Source: Leclercia sp. LSNIH1
GTDB lineage: Bacteria > Pseudomonadota > Gammaproteobacteria > Enterobacterales > Enterobacteriaceae
Assembly (NCBI RefSeq): GCF_002902985.1
Contig: NZ_CP026167.1
Span: 3,596,001-3,660,000, forward strand
DNA length: 64,000 bases
Direction: 5' to 3'
Shown: positions 28,034 to 39,996 of the stretch, piece by piece
How the letters are laid out: each line of letters opens with the position of its first letter
Numbering within the stretch: position 1 is the first letter of the stretch
Translations under genes and position numbers: made by a program
Notes under the pieces: generated by a model
Database searches by the model: none
Told to the model about the DNA's origin: nothing
Seen by the model: the letters and a program-made list of their open reading frames with translations, nothing else

Positions 28034-30707
28034 AGTTCAGCATATTACGAATGACATAGTGCAAAATGCCGTCGTTCTGGTAGTAGGTGAGCTCCGTCGC
28101 GGTATCGATACGACAGCGGCAGTTCACCACCTCGGTTTGCCCATCAGCTCGCGTCAGTTTGACCGGCACGGTGGCACCAGGCGTCAGGTTCTGCAGATCC
28201 GCAATGTCAATGCGCTCCTCACCCGTCAGCCCCAGGGTTTTACGCGATACCCCCTCCGGGAACTCCAGAGGTAAAATCCCCATCCCGATCAGGTTTGAAC
28301 GGTGGATACGCTCAAACGATTCGGCGATAACGACGCGTACACCGAGCAACCTGGGTCCTTTTGCTGCCCAGTCGCGGCTTGATCCGGAGCCGTACTCTTT
28401 CCCGGCAATGACCGCCAGCGGGATGCCATCCTGCTGATATTTCATCGCCGCATCATAGATTGAGATCACTTCGGTTCCGGGCAGATAGCGTGTCATTCCG
28501 CCTTCCACCCCAGGCACCATCTCGTTGCGGATACGAATATTGGCGAAGGTGCCACGCATCATCACTTCATGGTTGCCGCGACGCGAACCGTAGGAGTTGA
28601 AGTCCCGTCGCTCTACGCCACGACTCTGGAGATAACGTCCTGCCGGGCTATCCGCTTTGATACTGCCTGCCGGGGAGATATGGTCGGTGGTCACCGAGTC
28701 ACCGAGGATGGCCAGCACGCGCGCGCCGTGGATATCTTCCAGCGGTTTGGGTTCTGCCAGCATCTCGTCAAAGAACGGGGAGAGACGGATATAAGTGGAA
28801 TCCTCCTGCCAGCTATAGGTATCTGAGCGCGCCACTTCAATGGTTTTCCACTCCGGCGTGCCTTCAAACACTTCGGCGTACTCTTTGCGGAACATGTCGG
28901 TAGACACTTTTTCAACCGCAAGGGCAATTTCCTGTGCCGATGGCCAGATATCTTTTAGATAAACCGGATCCCCTTTGCGATCGTATCCCAGCGGATCGGT
29001 TGCCAGATTGATATTCATGTTGCCCGCCAGCGCATAGGCCACCACCAGCGGCGGAGAGGCCAGCCAGTTGGTTTTAATCAGCGGATGGATACGTCCTTCA
29101 AAGTTACGGTTGCCCGAGAGCACCGCCCCTACCGTCAGATCGCCCTGCTTGATTGCTGTCTCGATAGGTTCCGGCAGCGGCCCGGAGTTGCCGATACAGG
29201 TGGTACACCCGTAGCCCACCAGGTTAAAGCCCAGCTCATCAAGATACGGCGTCAGGCGGGCCTGTGCCAGATAATCGGAGACCACTTTCGAGCCCGGGGC
29301 CAGCGAGGCTTTAACCCATGGCTGGCGTTTCAGGCCGAGGGTAACCGCTTTTTTCGCCAGCAGCCCCGCCGCCATCAGGACGCTGGGGTTCGAGGTGTTG
29401 GTGCAGGAGGTGATGGCCGCGATCGCAACCGCGCCGTCCGGGAGTTGGTACTGCTGGCCGTTCATGACGTAATCAATGGGCCGGCGATCCTTCTGTGTGG
29501 TATTGACCTCCAGTTCAGTGCTGGCGGCAAACGCCTTAGGTACATCCGGCAAAGCCACCCGGTCCTGGGGACGTTTCGGCCCGGCGACGCTGGCCTCTAC
29601 ATCGCCCATATCCAGCGCCAGGGTGCTGGTGAACACCGGTTCATCGCCCGGATTACGCCACATCCCCTGTGCTTTGGCGTAGGCTTCCACCAGCGCGACC
29701 TGCTCGCTGCTGCGACCGCTAAGGCGCATATACTCCAGCGTCACGCCGTCAATGGGGAAGAAACCGCAGGTAGCGCCATATTCAGGCGCCATATTGGCGA
29801 TAGTAGCCCGGTCTGCCAGCGGCAGAGAGTCGAGGCCGTCACCATAGAATTCTACAAACTTACCCACCACGCCGTGCTTACGCAGCATCTGGGTGACGGT
29901 GAGCACCAGGTCGGTGGCGGTAATGCCCTCGCGCAGCTTGCCGGTTAGCTTAAAGCCGACCACATCCGGGATTAGCATTGAGACCGGCTGGCCGAGCATG
30001 GCGGCCTCGGCTTCGATACCCCCTACTCCCCAGCCCAGCACGCCAAGTCCGTTGATCATGGTGGTGTGGGAGTCCGTGCCGACCAGCGTATCGGGGTAGG
30101 CCACCCACTCCTTATCCTGCAGTTCACTCCACACCGCTTTGCCGAGATACTCCAGATTGACCTGGTGGCAGATACCGGTGCCAGGTGGGACGACGCTGAA
30201 GCGACTGAACGCCTGCTGGCCCCACTTCAGAAACACATAACGTTCGTGGTTACGCTCCATCTCCAGACGCACGTTCTCTTCAAACGCCTCATCATCGCCA
30301 AAATGGTCCACGGTCACCGAGTGGTCAATAACCAGGTCAACCGGGGAGAGCGGGTTCACTTTTGCGGTATCGCCCCCCAGGCGTTTTACCGCTTCACGCA
30401 TTGCCGCCAGATCAACCACCGCCGGGACGCCGGTGAAATCCTGCATCAGCACCCTGGCCGGACGATAGGCGATCTCCCGGTCGGCGTGGGCGTTCTGCAA
30501 CCATCCGGCCAGGGCGTGAATATCCTCAGCCGTAACGGAGAGGTCATCCTGCCAGCGCAGGAGGTTTTCCAGTAACACTTTAAGTGACTTGGGTAAGCGC
30601 GCAATATCCCCAAGTTCCTTTGCGGCCAGTGGCAGGCTGTAGTAGTGATAGGTTTTGTTCTCAGCCTGCAATGTGTCCTTACTGGCTTCGCGTAGGGTTA
30701 ACGACAT
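28032..30707 (-). CDS. acnA: Aconitate hydratase A
   Basis: Stress-induced aconitase of the TCA cycle, 891 residues. Two large parts: the three-domain [4Fe-4S] core with cluster cysteines in TSCTNTSNP and [10 protein letters not shown], and the C-terminal swivel domain ([17 protein letters not shown]). The length matches E. coli AcnA. AAGGAGGAG lies before the ATG. As an apo-protein AcnA can bind mRNA and stabilise its own message; no iron-responsive element was sought beyond inspection. Confidence 0.98.
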   Translation of the reverse strand: MSLTLREASKDTLQAENKTYHYYSLPLAAKELGDIARLPKSLKVLLENLLRWQDDLSVTAEDIHALAGWLQNAHADREIAYRPARVLMQDFTGVPAVVDLAAMREAVKRLGGDTAKVNPLSPVDLVIDHSVTVDHFGDDEAFEENVRLEMERNHERYVFLKWGQQAFSRFSVVPPGTGICHQVNLEYLGKAVWSELQDKEWVAYPDTLVGTDSHTTMINGLGVLGWGVGGIEAEAAMLGQPVSMLIPDVVGFKLTGKLREGITATDLVLTVTQMLRKHGVVGKFVEFYGDGLDSLPLADRATIANMAPEYGATCGFFPIDGVTLEYMRLSGRSSEQVALVEAYAKAQGMWRNPGDEPVFTSTLALDMGDVEASVAGPKRPQDRVALPDVPKAFAASTELEVNTTQKDRRPIDYVMNGQQYQLPDGAVAIAAITSCTNTSNPSVLMAAGLLAKKAVTLGLKRQPWVKASLAPGSKVVSDYLAQARLTPYLDELGFNLVGYGCTTCIGNSGPLPEPIETAIKQGDLTVGAVLSGNRNFEGRIHPLIKTNWLASPPLVVAYALAGNMNINLATDPLGYDRKGDPVYLKDIWPSAQEIALAVEKVSTDMFRKEYAEVFEGTPEWKTIEVARSDTYSWQEDSTYIRLSPFFDEMLAEPKPLEDIHGARVLAILGDSVTTDHISPAGSIKADSPAGRYLQSRGVERRDFNSYGSRRGNHEVMMRGTFANIRIRNEMVPGVEGGMTRYLPGTEVISIYDAAMKYQQDGIPLAVIAGKEYGSGSSRDWAAKGPRLLGVRVVIAESFERIHRSNLIGMGILPLEFPEGVSRKTLGLTGEERIDIADLQNLTPGATVPVKLTRADGQTEVVNCRCRIDTATELTYYQNDGILHYVIRNMLN

Positions 30708-30837
30708 AAGCTCCTCCTTAATTACCGGGATTGCGATGCCCTGACTTTTATCAGGGCCGTAATTAAAGATAACACATCGTCACCGTAACGATTTGATAAC
30801 AACTCAAATGGACAAATTCAGTGCGAAAAGAAGGCAT

Positions 30838-30864
30838 AAAAAAGCCCCGCGGGCGCGAGGCTTT
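30838..30864 (-). terminator. Terminator after ymiC
   Basis: On the minus strand AAAGCCTCGC, CCCG loop region, GCGGGGCTTTTTTA with one mismatch. It separates the ymiA-yciX-ymiC transcript from acnA. Confidence 0.8.
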
Positions 30865-30870
30865 CATCAT

Positions 30871-30972
30871 TCACTGTAGGGTGAGCCAGAGTAGCTGACA
30901 CCAGAAGAGGATCGAGAGGGAAAAGGCGGCCATCCACGACCAGTATTTAGCTCCGGATATATTATTCATCAT
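30871..30972 (-). CDS. ymiC: Small membrane protein YmiC
   Basis: A 33-residue single-helix protein; KYWSWM-AFSLS-LFW-LLW pattern matches E. coli YmiC (31 aa), also next to acnA. The frame is open for another 28 codons but the ATG-ATG pair at 30972/30969 fits. No strong Shine-Dalgarno is seen. Function unknown; single-pass proteins of this size often bind larger membrane complexes. Confidence 0.75.
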   Translation of the reverse strand: MMNNISGAKYWSWMAAFSLSILFWCQLLWLTLQ

Positions 30973-31097
30973 TGCGGCACCACGCTTTATTAATTTATTG
31001 CTCGCTGAGTTTGTCTCAGTTCGGTATTGCTGATGTGTATTTATTAAAGAGTACAAAAGCGCATCGGATTATTATCGCCCGGGGCTGATAATAAGAA

Positions 31098-31268
31098 TTA
31101 TTGTTTTTTGTCTTCGTCTTCTGCGAAGAGATCAATGAAAGCTTGTTGTACAGGCGATAGCTTCCAGGATGCCGGGACGTTACCTGTAGATCCATTACGG
31201 ACTTTGCGACGCGTGTCACGCTGCTGACATACAGGCTTCACTGCTTCACTACGCCCCTGAACCGCCAT
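31098..31268 (-). CDS. yciX: Small basic protein YciX
   Basis: A 56-residue soluble, arginine/lysine-rich protein with an acidic tail (FAEDEDKKQ). Its ATG lies two bases after the ymiA stop with GGGG as a possible ribosome-binding site, so it is probably coupled to ymiA. Size and position between ymiA and ymiC agree with E. coli yciX. A 15-codon upstream extension of the frame reads through ymiA and is unlikely to be used. Function unknown. Confidence 0.65.
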   Translation of the reverse strand: MAVQGRSEAVKPVCQQRDTRRKVRNGSTGNVPASWKLSPVQQAFIDLFAEDEDKKQ

Positions 31269-31270
31269 GC

Positions 31271-31411
31271 TTAACCCCAGAATTTCCAGATAAGTAAAGC
31301 CACCACTACCCAAAACAGGGTGGAGCCGAGAAACACCGCCAGCCAGGCTTTGCGCTTAAGTCCTGGGTCCCTTTGCGGCTCTTGACGTCCTGACGGCATT
31401 GCTAACCCCAT
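31271..31411 (-). CDS. ymiA: Small membrane protein YmiA
   Basis: A 46-residue protein read directly from the sequence: a polar N-terminus (MGLAMPSGRQEPQRDP) and one transmembrane helix (WLAVFLGSTLFWVVVALLIW) ending FWG. It matches E. coli YmiA in length and almost throughout. First gene of ymiA-yciX. Function unknown. Confidence 0.85.
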   Translation of the reverse strand: MGLAMPSGRQEPQRDPGLKRKAWLAVFLGSTLFWVVVALLIWKFWG

Positions 31412-31746
31412 ACAATCGATTTCGCTTATCATTTGAATACCAAACAATTGGTATAAGTAATCGTAGTTGAGATAAATCCTAAAGAAACTTTAGTCGAAGA
31501 TCCAGCGAATTTACGAATCGTCTGGCATGAAATAGTTAATCTTTTGAGCGGAAATATATAAATGAAACGTGGGATTTGCATAGCTGCAAAATATTTTCTA
31601 TTTTTGTCACGTTTTTACAACTGACTCATGAAAAAAACGCCATAACGTTATGGTTATTGTGAGAAATGAACGCAGATCGGGGGGATTTAATTCGGGTCTT
31701 AAGAGAAATAACGGTATCTCTCCCGAATGAAAGATACCGGAGGGTA
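31412..31746. promoter_or_regulatory. ymiA upstream region with two dyads
   Basis: A 335-base gene-free region. Two inverted repeats lie about 26 and 68 bases before ymiA: ATACCAA-N4-TTGGTAT (31437-31454) and CTAAAG-AAA-CTTTAG (31479-31493). They look like operator sites for ymiA, with no regulator recognised. The remainder up to the cysB terminator is AT-rich and holds no gene. Confidence 0.5.
31705..31739 (-). terminator. cysB terminator
   Basis: On the minus strand CGGTATCT, 12-base loop, AGATACCG, then TTATTTCT, about eight bases after the cysB stop. Confidence 0.75.
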
Positions 31747-32736
<990 letters not shown>

Positions 32737-32854
32737 TTAGCGCACACGGGCAATCGCTTAAGACGATTTGATAATAAAGAAAGGGTTAACTATAACCACT
32801 ATATCACTTATATCTTTGCTGTATAGCCCGGAACAAAAAATAATAACCCGGTAA

Positions 32855-32881
32855 TAAAAAAGGGCCGGAATACCGGCCCTT
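32855..32881 (-). terminator. topA terminator
   Basis: AAGGGCCGG, AATA/TATT loop, CCGGCCCTT followed on the minus strand by TTTTTATTAC. Confidence 0.9.
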
Positions 32882-32907
32882 ACGAGGTAACTTAGCGTAA
32901 ATTAAGG

Positions 32908-35502
32908 CTATTTCTTGCCTTCAACCCATTTGCCGTCAACATAAAATGCTGACCAGCCGGTGGCTTTACCCTCTTTCTCAGCAGCGACATATTGCTGCTT
33001 GGTTTTACGGCTAAAACGCACCACGGTCTTATTACCTTCTGCATCCTGCTGCGGTGCATCAGCCAGATAACGCAGTTTTTCTGGCAGGCGATCGCGGAAG
33101 CGGTATAGCTCCTCAACCAGCGGCGCACGCGTTTCACGCGATTTCGGGAAGGTATTCGCCGCCAGGAAGACGCCCGCAGCACCGTCACGCAGTACAAAGT
33201 ACGCATCGGATTTTTCACACGGCAGCTCCGGCAACGGAACCGGATCTTCCTTCGGCGGTGCCACTTCACCGTTACGCAGGATCTTACGCGTGTTTTTGCA
33301 GTCGTCATTGGTGCAGGCCATGTACTTACCAAAACGCCCCATTTTCAGGTGCATTTCAGAACCACACTTCTCGCATTCCACAATCGGACCGTCATAACCC
33401 TTGATGCGGAACTCACCCTCTTCAATCTCGTAACCGTCGCAGGTCGGGTTGTTACCGCAGACATGCAGCTTACGTTTCGGGTCGATGAGGTAGCTGTCCA
33501 TCGCTGTGCCGCACTTATTGCAGCGGCGTTTGGCGCGTAATGCGTTGGTTTCCGCATCGTCGCCTTCCAGCACGTTCAGCACTTCGTTTTCCGGCACCAG
33601 GTTGATGGTGGTTTTGCAGCGCTCTTTCGGCGACAACTCATAGCCTGAGCAGCCAAGGAAGACACCGGTCGTGGCGGTACGAATACCCATCTTACGGCCG
33701 CAGGTCGGACAGTCGATGCTGGTCAGCACCATCTGGTTCGGCTGCATGCCCCCCTCTTCCGGATCTTTTTCCGCTTTATCCAGCTGCTTGGTGAAGTCGC
33801 TGAAGAAGCTATCCAGCACCTTCTTCCACTCGGCTTCATGGTTAGCCACCTGGTCCAGGCTATTTTCCATCTGCGCGGTAAAATCGTAGTTCATCAGCTC
33901 GCGGAAGTTATCTTCCAGGCGATCGGTGACGATTTCACCCATTTTCTCCGCATAGAAACGGCGGTTTTCCGTGCGCACATAGCCGCGATCCTGAATGGTC
34001 GAGATGATCGACGCATAGGTCGACGGACGACCGATACCACGTTTTTCCAGCTCTTTCACCAGCGAGGCTTCGCTGAAGCGTGCCGGCGGCTTGGTGAAGT
34101 GCTGAGCAGGCGTCAGCTCAACCAGGGAAAGTTCATCCCCGGCGTTGACCGCTGGCAGGGTTTTATCTTCATCACCCTTACGCAGCGCAGGCATCACTTT
34201 GGTCCAGCCATCGAAACGCAGGATACGGCCACGCGCCTTGAGGCGGAAATCGCCCGCGCCGACGGTCAGCGTGGTGGAGTCATACTGCGCCGGGGTCATC
34301 TGACAGGCAACAAACTGGCGCCAGATCAGCTGATACAGTTTTTGCGCATCGGCTTCCATATCCTTGAGGGATTCCGCCAGCACAGAGACGTCAGAAGGAC
34401 GAATCGCTTCGTGCGCTTCCTGGGAGTTCTCTTTGCTGTTGTACTGATTGGCGCTTTCCGGCAGGTATTTCTTACCGAAATTGTCGCCAATGTAATCACG
34501 CACCATGTTGACGGCGTCCTGGCTCAGGTTGGTAGAGTCAGTACGCATATAGGTGATGTGACCCGCTTCATACAGACGCTGCGCCATCATCATGGTTTTT
34601 TTCACGCCATAGCCCAGACGGGTGCTGGCCGCCTGCTGCAATGTGGAGGTGATAAACGGTGCGCCAGGCTTGCTGCTGGTCGGTTTGTCTTCACGATCCA
34701 GCACCTGATAGCGCGCTTTTTCCAGCAGCGCTACCGCGGCCATGGTCTGTTCGCGATTTTCAGGACGGAACGGCTTATCGTTCTGGTGCGACACTTCCAG
34801 CGGCAGGGTGTCGCCGCCCGGCGTGGTCACGCTGGCGTCAACTTCCCAGAACTCTTCTGGCACGAACGCTTTAATTTCGCGTTCCCGTTCAACCACCAGA
34901 CGCACGGCAACAGACTGTACGCGGCCTGCGGAGAGTCCACGCGCAATCTTTTTCCACAGCAGTGGAGAAACCATGTAACCCACGACGCGGTCCATAAAGC
35001 GGCGCGCCTGCTGAGCGTTGACGCGGTCGATATTCAGCTCACCCGGCTTTTCAAAGGCCTGGCGGATCGCGTTTTTAGTAATTTCGTTAAACACTACGCG
35101 GCTGTAGCGTGTGTCATCGCCCCCGATCACTTCCCGCAGGTGCCATGCAATGGCCTCCCCTTCGCGGTCAAGGTCGGTTGCGAGATAGATGTGGTCGGCT
35201 TTTTCCGCCAGCTGTTTCAGCTCGGAGACGACTTTCTCTTTACCCGGCAGTACTTCGTACTGTGCCTGCCAGTTATCCCATGGGTTAACTCCCATGCGAT
35301 TTACGAGCGCGCTACGTTCATCCTTTTTAGGCTTTTTGGCCCCTTTGGTGGAGGTAGAGTCGGCGCTCTTCTTGGCTGAGCCACTGGTCGGCAGATCGCG
35401 GATATGACCGACGCTGGACTTAACCACGTAGTCACTACCCAAATACTTATTGATCGTTTTGGCTTTTGCCGGGGACTCAACGATAACGAGAGCTTTACCC
35501 AT
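32908..35502 (-). CDS. topA: DNA topoisomerase I
   Basis: Type IA topoisomerase that relaxes negative supercoils. The 864 residues carry the Toprim domain (about 1-150; [13 protein letters not shown]), the cleavage/strand-passage domains with the active tyrosine in [10 protein letters not shown] (Tyr318 here, one less than E. coli Tyr319 because of a one-residue gap), three zinc-ribbon repeats with CxxC pairs (about 595-740) and a C-terminal basic zinc-ribbon-like part. MGKALV at 35502 is preferred over the two-codon upstream ATG. Confidence 0.98.
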   Translation of the reverse strand: MGKALVIVESPAKAKTINKYLGSDYVVKSSVGHIRDLPTSGSAKKSADSTSTKGAKKPKKDERSALVNRMGVNPWDNWQAQYEVLPGKEKVVSELKQLAEKADHIYLATDLDREGEAIAWHLREVIGGDDTRYSRVVFNEITKNAIRQAFEKPGELNIDRVNAQQARRFMDRVVGYMVSPLLWKKIARGLSAGRVQSVAVRLVVEREREIKAFVPEEFWEVDASVTTPGGDTLPLEVSHQNDKPFRPENREQTMAAVALLEKARYQVLDREDKPTSSKPGAPFITSTLQQAASTRLGYGVKKTMMMAQRLYEAGHITYMRTDSTNLSQDAVNMVRDYIGDNFGKKYLPESANQYNSKENSQEAHEAIRPSDVSVLAESLKDMEADAQKLYQLIWRQFVACQMTPAQYDSTTLTVGAGDFRLKARGRILRFDGWTKVMPALRKGDEDKTLPAVNAGDELSLVELTPAQHFTKPPARFSEASLVKELEKRGIGRPSTYASIISTIQDRGYVRTENRRFYAEKMGEIVTDRLEDNFRELMNYDFTAQMENSLDQVANHEAEWKKVLDSFFSDFTKQLDKAEKDPEEGGMQPNQMVLTSIDCPTCGRKMGIRTATTGVFLGCSGYELSPKERCKTTINLVPENEVLNVLEGDDAETNALRAKRRCNKCGTAMDSYLIDPKRKLHVCGNNPTCDGYEIEEGEFRIKGYDGPIVECEKCGSEMHLKMGRFGKYMACTNDDCKNTRKILRNGEVAPPKEDPVPLPELPCEKSDAYFVLRDGAAGVFLAANTFPKSRETRAPLVEELYRFRDRLPEKLRYLADAPQQDAEGNKTVVRFSRKTKQQYVAAEKEGKATGWSAFYVDGKWVEGKK

Positions 35503-35898
35503 ATTCACCTTTACCTAATTTGTTTCTTCCAGGAATACGTCGCGTGAGTTCACCTTCCCCTGGCGACGAGACATTTATATAACGACGCCACGAGTGGATA
35601 TCAACCCCGTTTGCCGTTCAGTCATAAAATCGACATCACATAAGCAGTTGAGTTGACGCGATTTTTCTCGCTCCAGTATAACCACACGACGAGATTTAGG
35701 TCGAATGTCAAGCAAATCTGTTGCCAGAATGACGAAAGCGCACACTCTACCTGATAAAATCCGTTACGCAACTTTATTAGCATGCAAAAGCAAATCACGC
35801 CAGCGCTGTACCTCTTGCCCTGGAGGGGGTAAAACGGGGAAAATTTGCTCCCGGCACCGCGGCGGCGTAGACTAATATCACTGTTTAAGGAGTGGATA
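35503..35898. promoter_or_regulatory. topA-yciN divergent region with topA promoter
   Basis: A gene-free 396-base region. On the minus strand TTGATA, 17-base spacer, TATATA (35576-35604) forms a near-ideal sigma-70 promoter for topA with a leader of about 65 bases. The rest is AT-rich, fitting the multiple supercoiling-sensitive promoters known for topA. yciN has AAGGAG before its start but I could not place its promoter. Confidence 0.6.
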
Positions 35899-36150
35899 AT
35901 GCAGCAAAATACCCAACCCATTGACCGTGAAACGTTGCTTGTTGAAGCAAATAAACTCATTCGTGAACATGACGACACCATGGCCGGGATCGAAGCCACG
36001 GACGTGGAACAGCGCAATGGTGTGCTGGTGTTCAGCGGTGAGTACTTTCTCGATGAGCAGGGGCTACCAACCCCTCGCAGCACGGCGGTATTTAATATGT
36101 TTAAATACCTCGCCCATGTCTTATCTGAAAAGTACCACCTGGTTGATTGA
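35899..36150 (+). CDS. yciN: Small protein YciN (DUF2498)
   Basis: An 83-residue soluble acidic protein of unknown function, identical in length to E. coli YciN and ending [10 protein letters not shown] chose ATG 35899 because AAGGAG lies seven bases before it; the frame is open 18 codons upstream. Transcribed toward sohB and ended by a shared terminator. Confidence 0.9.
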   Translation: MQQNTQPIDRETLLVEANKLIREHDDTMAGIEATDVEQRNGVLVFSGEYFLDEQGLPTPRSTAVFNMFKYLAHVLSEKYHLVD

Positions 36151-36153
36151 TGC

Positions 36154-36183
36154 AAAAACGCGAGGCACTGGCCTCGCGTTTTT
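36154..36183. terminator. Bidirectional terminator between yciN and sohB
   Basis: AAAAACGCGAGGC, ACTG loop, GCCTCGCGTTTTT: symmetric, with A and T tracts on both sides. Confidence 0.92.
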
Positions 36184-36185
36184 AT

Positions 36186-37232
36186 TCACAGTAGCGGTTT
36201 CTGACCTCGCTGTAGCCAGCGCAGCAGCAGACGATCCGCGCTCTCTGCGGCGCTGTTGGTAAAGCGGTCCATCAGCTTTTTACGGCGCGTATAGCGCACG
36301 CCCACCAGCTCGCGCCCCTCCATCAGCGAGAGCAGCAGATCGTCGCTGGTTCCCACCTGGTCCACTAGCCCTTTTTCCAGCGCCTGGGTACCGTACCAGT
36401 GCTCGCCGGTGGCAACCTCGTCGATATCGAGCGTGGGTCGCATCTGCTTCACAAATCCTTTAAACAGCTGATGGGTGTCATTGAGATCTTCGCGGAATTT
36501 CTGTCGCCCCTCTTCGGTGTTTTCACCCAACAGGGTCAGCGTGCGCTTGTACTGGCCCGCCGTGTGAAGCTCAACATCGATGTCTTTATTTTTCAGGAAA
36601 CGATTGAAGTTAGGGATCTGCGCCACCACGCCAATCGAACCAATAATAGAGAAAGGCGCCGCGACAATTTTATCGGCCACGCAAGCCATCATATAACCGC
36701 CGCTGGCAGCGACTTTATCCACCGCCACCGTCAGCGGGATATGTTTGTCACGCAGACGTTGCAGCTGTGAAGAGGCCAGCCCGTAACCATGTACCACCCC
36801 ACCCGGGCTTTCGAGACGCAGCACCACCTGATCTTCAGCTCTTGCCACCGCCAGCACAGCAGTGATCTCCTCGCGCAGGGAGGAGACTTCATGGGCGTCC
36901 ATGCTGCCTTTAAAGTCCAGCACATAGACCCGTGGCTTTGCCACCTCCGGATGGAGTTCCTGCTTTGCTTTCTGCTTTGCCGCTTTCGCTTCAAGTTTGT
37001 GCTTTTTCTTCTGCGCTTTGTGCCACTGTTTTTGCTGATGCGCATCGAGCAGCGCCACTGACATCTCTTCCTTCATCTCAGTGTACTGCTCGCTTAAGCG
37101 GGTAATGCGCAACTCGCCGCGCTGACGTTTGCGCTGCGTCAGGTTAACAATCAGAACGGCGATCACCGCAATGGCAATCACCACCGTCGCAATTTTGGCC
37201 AGAAATAAACCGTACTCAGAAAGTAATTCCAC
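36186..37232 (-). CDS. sohB: Probable periplasmic serine protease SohB (S49)
   Basis: Signal-peptide-peptidase-A-type protease, 348 residues. One N-terminal membrane anchor (about 7-32), a lysine-rich coiled region (about 50-95) and the S49 protease domain (about 100-310) with the nucleophile in AASGGYMMACVADK. Multicopy sohB suppresses htrA loss in E. coli. Divergent from yciK. Confidence 0.95.
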   Translation of the reverse strand: MELLSEYGLFLAKIATVVIAIAVIAVLIVNLTQRKRQRGELRITRLSEQYTEMKEEMSVALLDAHQQKQWHKAQKKKHKLEAKAAKQKAKQELHPEVAKPRVYVLDFKGSMDAHEVSSLREEITAVLAVARAEDQVVLRLESPGGVVHGYGLASSQLQRLRDKHIPLTVAVDKVAASGGYMMACVADKIVAAPFSIIGSIGVVAQIPNFNRFLKNKDIDVELHTAGQYKRTLTLLGENTEEGRQKFREDLNDTHQLFKGFVKQMRPTLDIDEVATGEHWYGTQALEKGLVDQVGTSDDLLLSLMEGRELVGVRYTRRKKLMDRFTNSAAESADRLLLRWLQRGQKPLL

Positions 37233-37481
37233 GCGTCCACCTTGGTTTAACCACTTGTTTTCTCACCCAGTGTACAATAGCCTTCACCAGGTGTCTCTTA
37301 CCTGACGATACCCTTGCGAGCCCTCTTCAGAAATGTTTATTTATGAATGAAATATTTGCAAATTGTTAATTTTACAGCGAACTCTCCGGTAGACTGATTG
37401 TAATCAACCGCGCTTTCGGGCATAAAGCCGAAAAGAGACCGCACAGCATGGGCCGCGCCAACGCGCGCCAGAGGAGTGACC

Positions 37482-38243
37482 TTGCACTATCAACCGAAAA
37501 AAGATCTACTGCAAAAACGTATTATTTTGGTCACGGGGGCCAGCGACGGTATTGGTCGCGAAGCGGCGCTGACTTACGCCCGCCACGGTGCGCGCCTGAT
37601 TCTGCTGGGACGTAATGAAGATAAATTGCGTGACGTCGCTCAGGCGATCGCCAGTGAAGGGGGCGCGCAGACCCGCGAATATGTTCTCGACCTGTTAACC
37701 TGTACCCCCCAGAGCTGCAGGGAACTTGCTGATCGTATTGCCGCTGAGTATCCCCGTCTGGACGGGGTACTGCATAATGCGGGCTTCCTTGGCGAAGTGC
37801 GGCCCATGGAAGAGCAAACGCCGGAGATCTGGCAGCAGGTGATGCAGGTCAACGTTAACGGTACCTTCTTCCTTACCCAGGCATTGCTTCCTTTATTACT
37901 GAAGTCTGATTCCGGCTCGCTGGTGTTTACCTCATCCAGCGTTGGGCGTCAGGGTCGGGCTAACTGGGGCGCCTATGCCGCCTCGAAATTTGCCACCGAA
38001 GGGATGATGCAGGTCCTGGCCGAGGAGTATCAGAACCGCCATCTGCGCGTAAACTGCATCAACCCCGGCGGGACCCGCACCAGCATGCGCGCCAGCGCGT
38101 TCCCGAGCGAAGATCCGCTTAAACTGAAAACCCCTGCCGATATCATGCCGCTTTATCTGTGGCTGATGGGCGATGACAGCCGCCGGAAAACCGGCATGAC
38201 CTTTGATGCCCAACCCGGCCGTAAACCAGGAATATCGCAATGA
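37482..38243 (+). CDS. yciK: Short-chain dehydrogenase YciK
   Basis: SDR-family oxidoreductase of 253 residues with the cofactor loop TGASDGIGRE and catalytic Ser-Tyr-Lys (FTSSSVGRQGRANWGAYAASK). Substrate unknown. The start is TTG at 37482: GAGGAG ends six bases upstream, overlapping a GTG at 37476 that would be too close, and TTG gives MHYQP as in E. coli. Overlaps btuR by four bases (ATGA), so it is likely coupled to corrinoid adenosylation. Confidence 0.93.
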   Translation: MHYQPKKDLLQKRIILVTGASDGIGREAALTYARHGARLILLGRNEDKLRDVAQAIASEGGAQTREYVLDLLTCTPQSCRELADRIAAEYPRLDGVLHNAGFLGEVRPMEEQTPEIWQQVMQVNVNGTFFLTQALLPLLLKSDSGSLVFTSSSVGRQGRANWGAYAASKFATEGMMQVLAEEYQNRHLRVNCINPGGTRTSMRASAFPSEDPLKLKTPADIMPLYLWLMGDDSRRKTGMTFDAQPGRKPGISQ

Positions 38244-38830
38244 GTGATGAACGTCATCAGCAGCGCCAGCAGCGCCTGAAAGAGCAGGTCGATGCCCGCG
38301 TTGCCGCAGCTCAGGATGAGCGCGGAATTATTATCGTCTTCACCGGCAACGGCAAAGGCAAAACCACTGCCGCTTTTGGGACCGCCACGCGCGCCGTCGG
38401 TCATGGACAAAAGGTGGGTGTGATCCAGTTCATCAAAGGCGAGTGGCCTAACGGCGAGCGTAATCTGCTGGAGCCGCAGGGTGTAGAGTTTCAGGTTATG
38501 GCGACCGGCTTTACCTGGGACACGCAAAACCGCGACACTGACACCGCGGCCTGCCTGGCGGTCTGGGAGCATGCAAAGCGCATGCTGGCGGATACCACGT
38601 TGAATATGGTTCTGCTCGATGAGATCACCTATATGGTGGCCTACGACTATTTACCGTTACAGGAAGTGGTTGATGCGCTGAACAACCGACCGGCGCACCA
38701 GACGGTGATTATTACCGGGCGCGGCTGTCATCGGGATCTTATGGAGATGGCGGATACGGTCAGCGAGTTACGCCCGGTGAAACACGCCTTTGATGCAGGC
38801 GTTAAAGCGCAAATCGGCATCGACTATTAA
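38240..38830 (+). CDS. btuR: Corrinoid adenosyltransferase
   Basis: BtuR/CobA transfers the 5'-deoxyadenosyl group from ATP to cob(I)alamin. The 196 residues hold the P-loop variant GNGKGKTTAAFG and later LLDEITYM. Coupled to yciK by an ATGA overlap and followed directly by a strong terminator. No cobalamin riboswitch is expected here and none was recognised. Confidence 0.97.
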   Translation: MSDERHQQRQQRLKEQVDARVAAAQDERGIIIVFTGNGKGKTTAAFGTATRAVGHGQKVGVIQFIKGEWPNGERNLLEPQGVEFQVMATGFTWDTQNRDTDTAACLAVWEHAKRMLADTTLNMVLLDEITYMVAYDYLPLQEVVDALNNRPAHQTVIITGRGCHRDLMEMADTVSELRPVKHAFDAGVKAQIGIDY

Positions 38831-38831
38831 C

Positions 38832-38859
38832 AAAAAACCCGGCCAGGCCGGGTTTTTTA
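38832..38859. terminator. Terminator between btuR and rluB
   Basis: AAAAAACCCGGC, CAG loop, GCCGGGTTTTTT; it serves both convergent genes. Confidence 0.92.
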
Positions 38860-38863
38860 TTTT

Positions 38864-39739
38864 TTAGCCGTTGTTGTTACGGCTGCCAGAGCGGCGATTG
38901 CCGCTGACCTGGCTATGGCGTTTAACCGCACGACGGATCTGGTTCGCCTTCATGCGGCGACGATCTTTTTCTACCGCCACTTTCGAGGAGGTTTCCGGCG
39001 CCAGCTGCACCAGCTCACGCAGATAGTTGGTCTGGGTTAAATCCAGCTCGGTATAGCCGCCACGTGGCAGCCCCTTCGGCAGAAGAATGTCACCGTAGCG
39101 AACGCGGATCAGGCGGCTAACCTGCACGCCAACGGCTTCCCACAGGCGACGCACCTCGCGGTTACGGCCTTCGGTCAGGGTGACGTTGTACCACTGGTTA
39201 ATACCTTCACCACCGGTAAACTTGATGGTTTTAAACGCAGCCGGGCCATCTTCAAGCTGCACGCCGCGGGAGAGCTCACGGATCTTATTGTCGTCAACTT
39301 CACCGAACACGCGGACCGCATATTCACGCTCCACTTCACGGCTTGGGTGCATCAGACGGTTTGCCAGTTCACCATCGGTAGTGAAGAGCAGCAGGCCACA
39401 GGTGTTAACATCCAGACGACCTACAGCGATCCAGCGCGCGCCGCGCAGTTTTGGCAGGCGGTCGAATACGGTTGGGCGACCTTCCGGATCGTTGCGGGTG
39501 CAGAGCTCGCCTTCCGGCTTATAGTAAGCCAGTACGCGGCAGATTTGCTCGGCGGACTCTTTCACCGAGATCAGGTGGCCATCGATACGGATTTTCAGGC
39601 CTGGTACGATTTCCACACGGTCGCCCAGCGTGGCGATTTTACCGTCCACACTGACACGACCTGCTTCGATAATGGTTTCGATTTCACGGCGTGAACCGTG
39701 GCCGGCGCGGGCCAGCACTTTCTGTAATTTCTCGCTCAT
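38864..39739 (-). CDS. rluB: 23S rRNA pseudouridine 2605 synthase
   Basis: RsuA-family pseudouridine synthase, 291 residues. An N-terminal S4 RNA-binding domain (about 2-60) precedes the catalytic domain with Asp110 in [13 protein letters not shown] basic C-terminal tail ([18 protein letters not shown]) is typical of RluB. ATG 39739 has AAGGA upstream and gives the E. coli length; the frame is open 18 codons further. Confidence 0.97.
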   Translation of the reverse strand: MSEKLQKVLARAGHGSRREIETIIEAGRVSVDGKIATLGDRVEIVPGLKIRIDGHLISVKESAEQICRVLAYYKPEGELCTRNDPEGRPTVFDRLPKLRGARWIAVGRLDVNTCGLLLFTTDGELANRLMHPSREVEREYAVRVFGEVDDNKIRELSRGVQLEDGPAAFKTIKFTGGEGINQWYNVTLTEGRNREVRRLWEAVGVQVSRLIRVRYGDILLPKGLPRGGYTELDLTQTNYLRELVQLAPETSSKVAVEKDRRRMKANQIRRAVKRHSQVSGNRRSGSRNNNG

Positions 39740-39970
39740 TGAGCTTCCTTCAGGTGTCGCCTTCACAGGCGTCTGGTATACATTCGAAAACAAGGAGTTA
39801 AGCGCGATTCAACCTTAACTCAATGATCTGTAACTTTTTCACAGCACACATAATGGCAGACAATACGTCTCGCCCAGTGATTCATGGCCGCACATACTAC
39901 ATGAATTTTAGACTAAATGATTCAACAAGTTTTGCGCCGCGGCGAGCGGGTGCTGGTAACCTGAAGCAAA

Positions 39971-39984
39971 CCCAACGATTTGGG
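39971..39984 (-). terminator. Weak terminator-like hairpin after hcp
   Basis: On the minus strand CCCAA, ATCG loop, TTGGG then TTTGCTT. A short stem, 13 bases past the hcp stop; plausible but weak. The interval 39740-39970 is otherwise without a gene I can support. Confidence 0.4.
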
Positions 39985-39996
39985 CAGGCAGATTTC

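Noticed and set aside
33838..35379. Long plus-strand ORF (513 codons) opposite topA
   Set aside because: It is the mirror frame of a highly conserved gene, with no ribosome-binding site and no recognisable domain.
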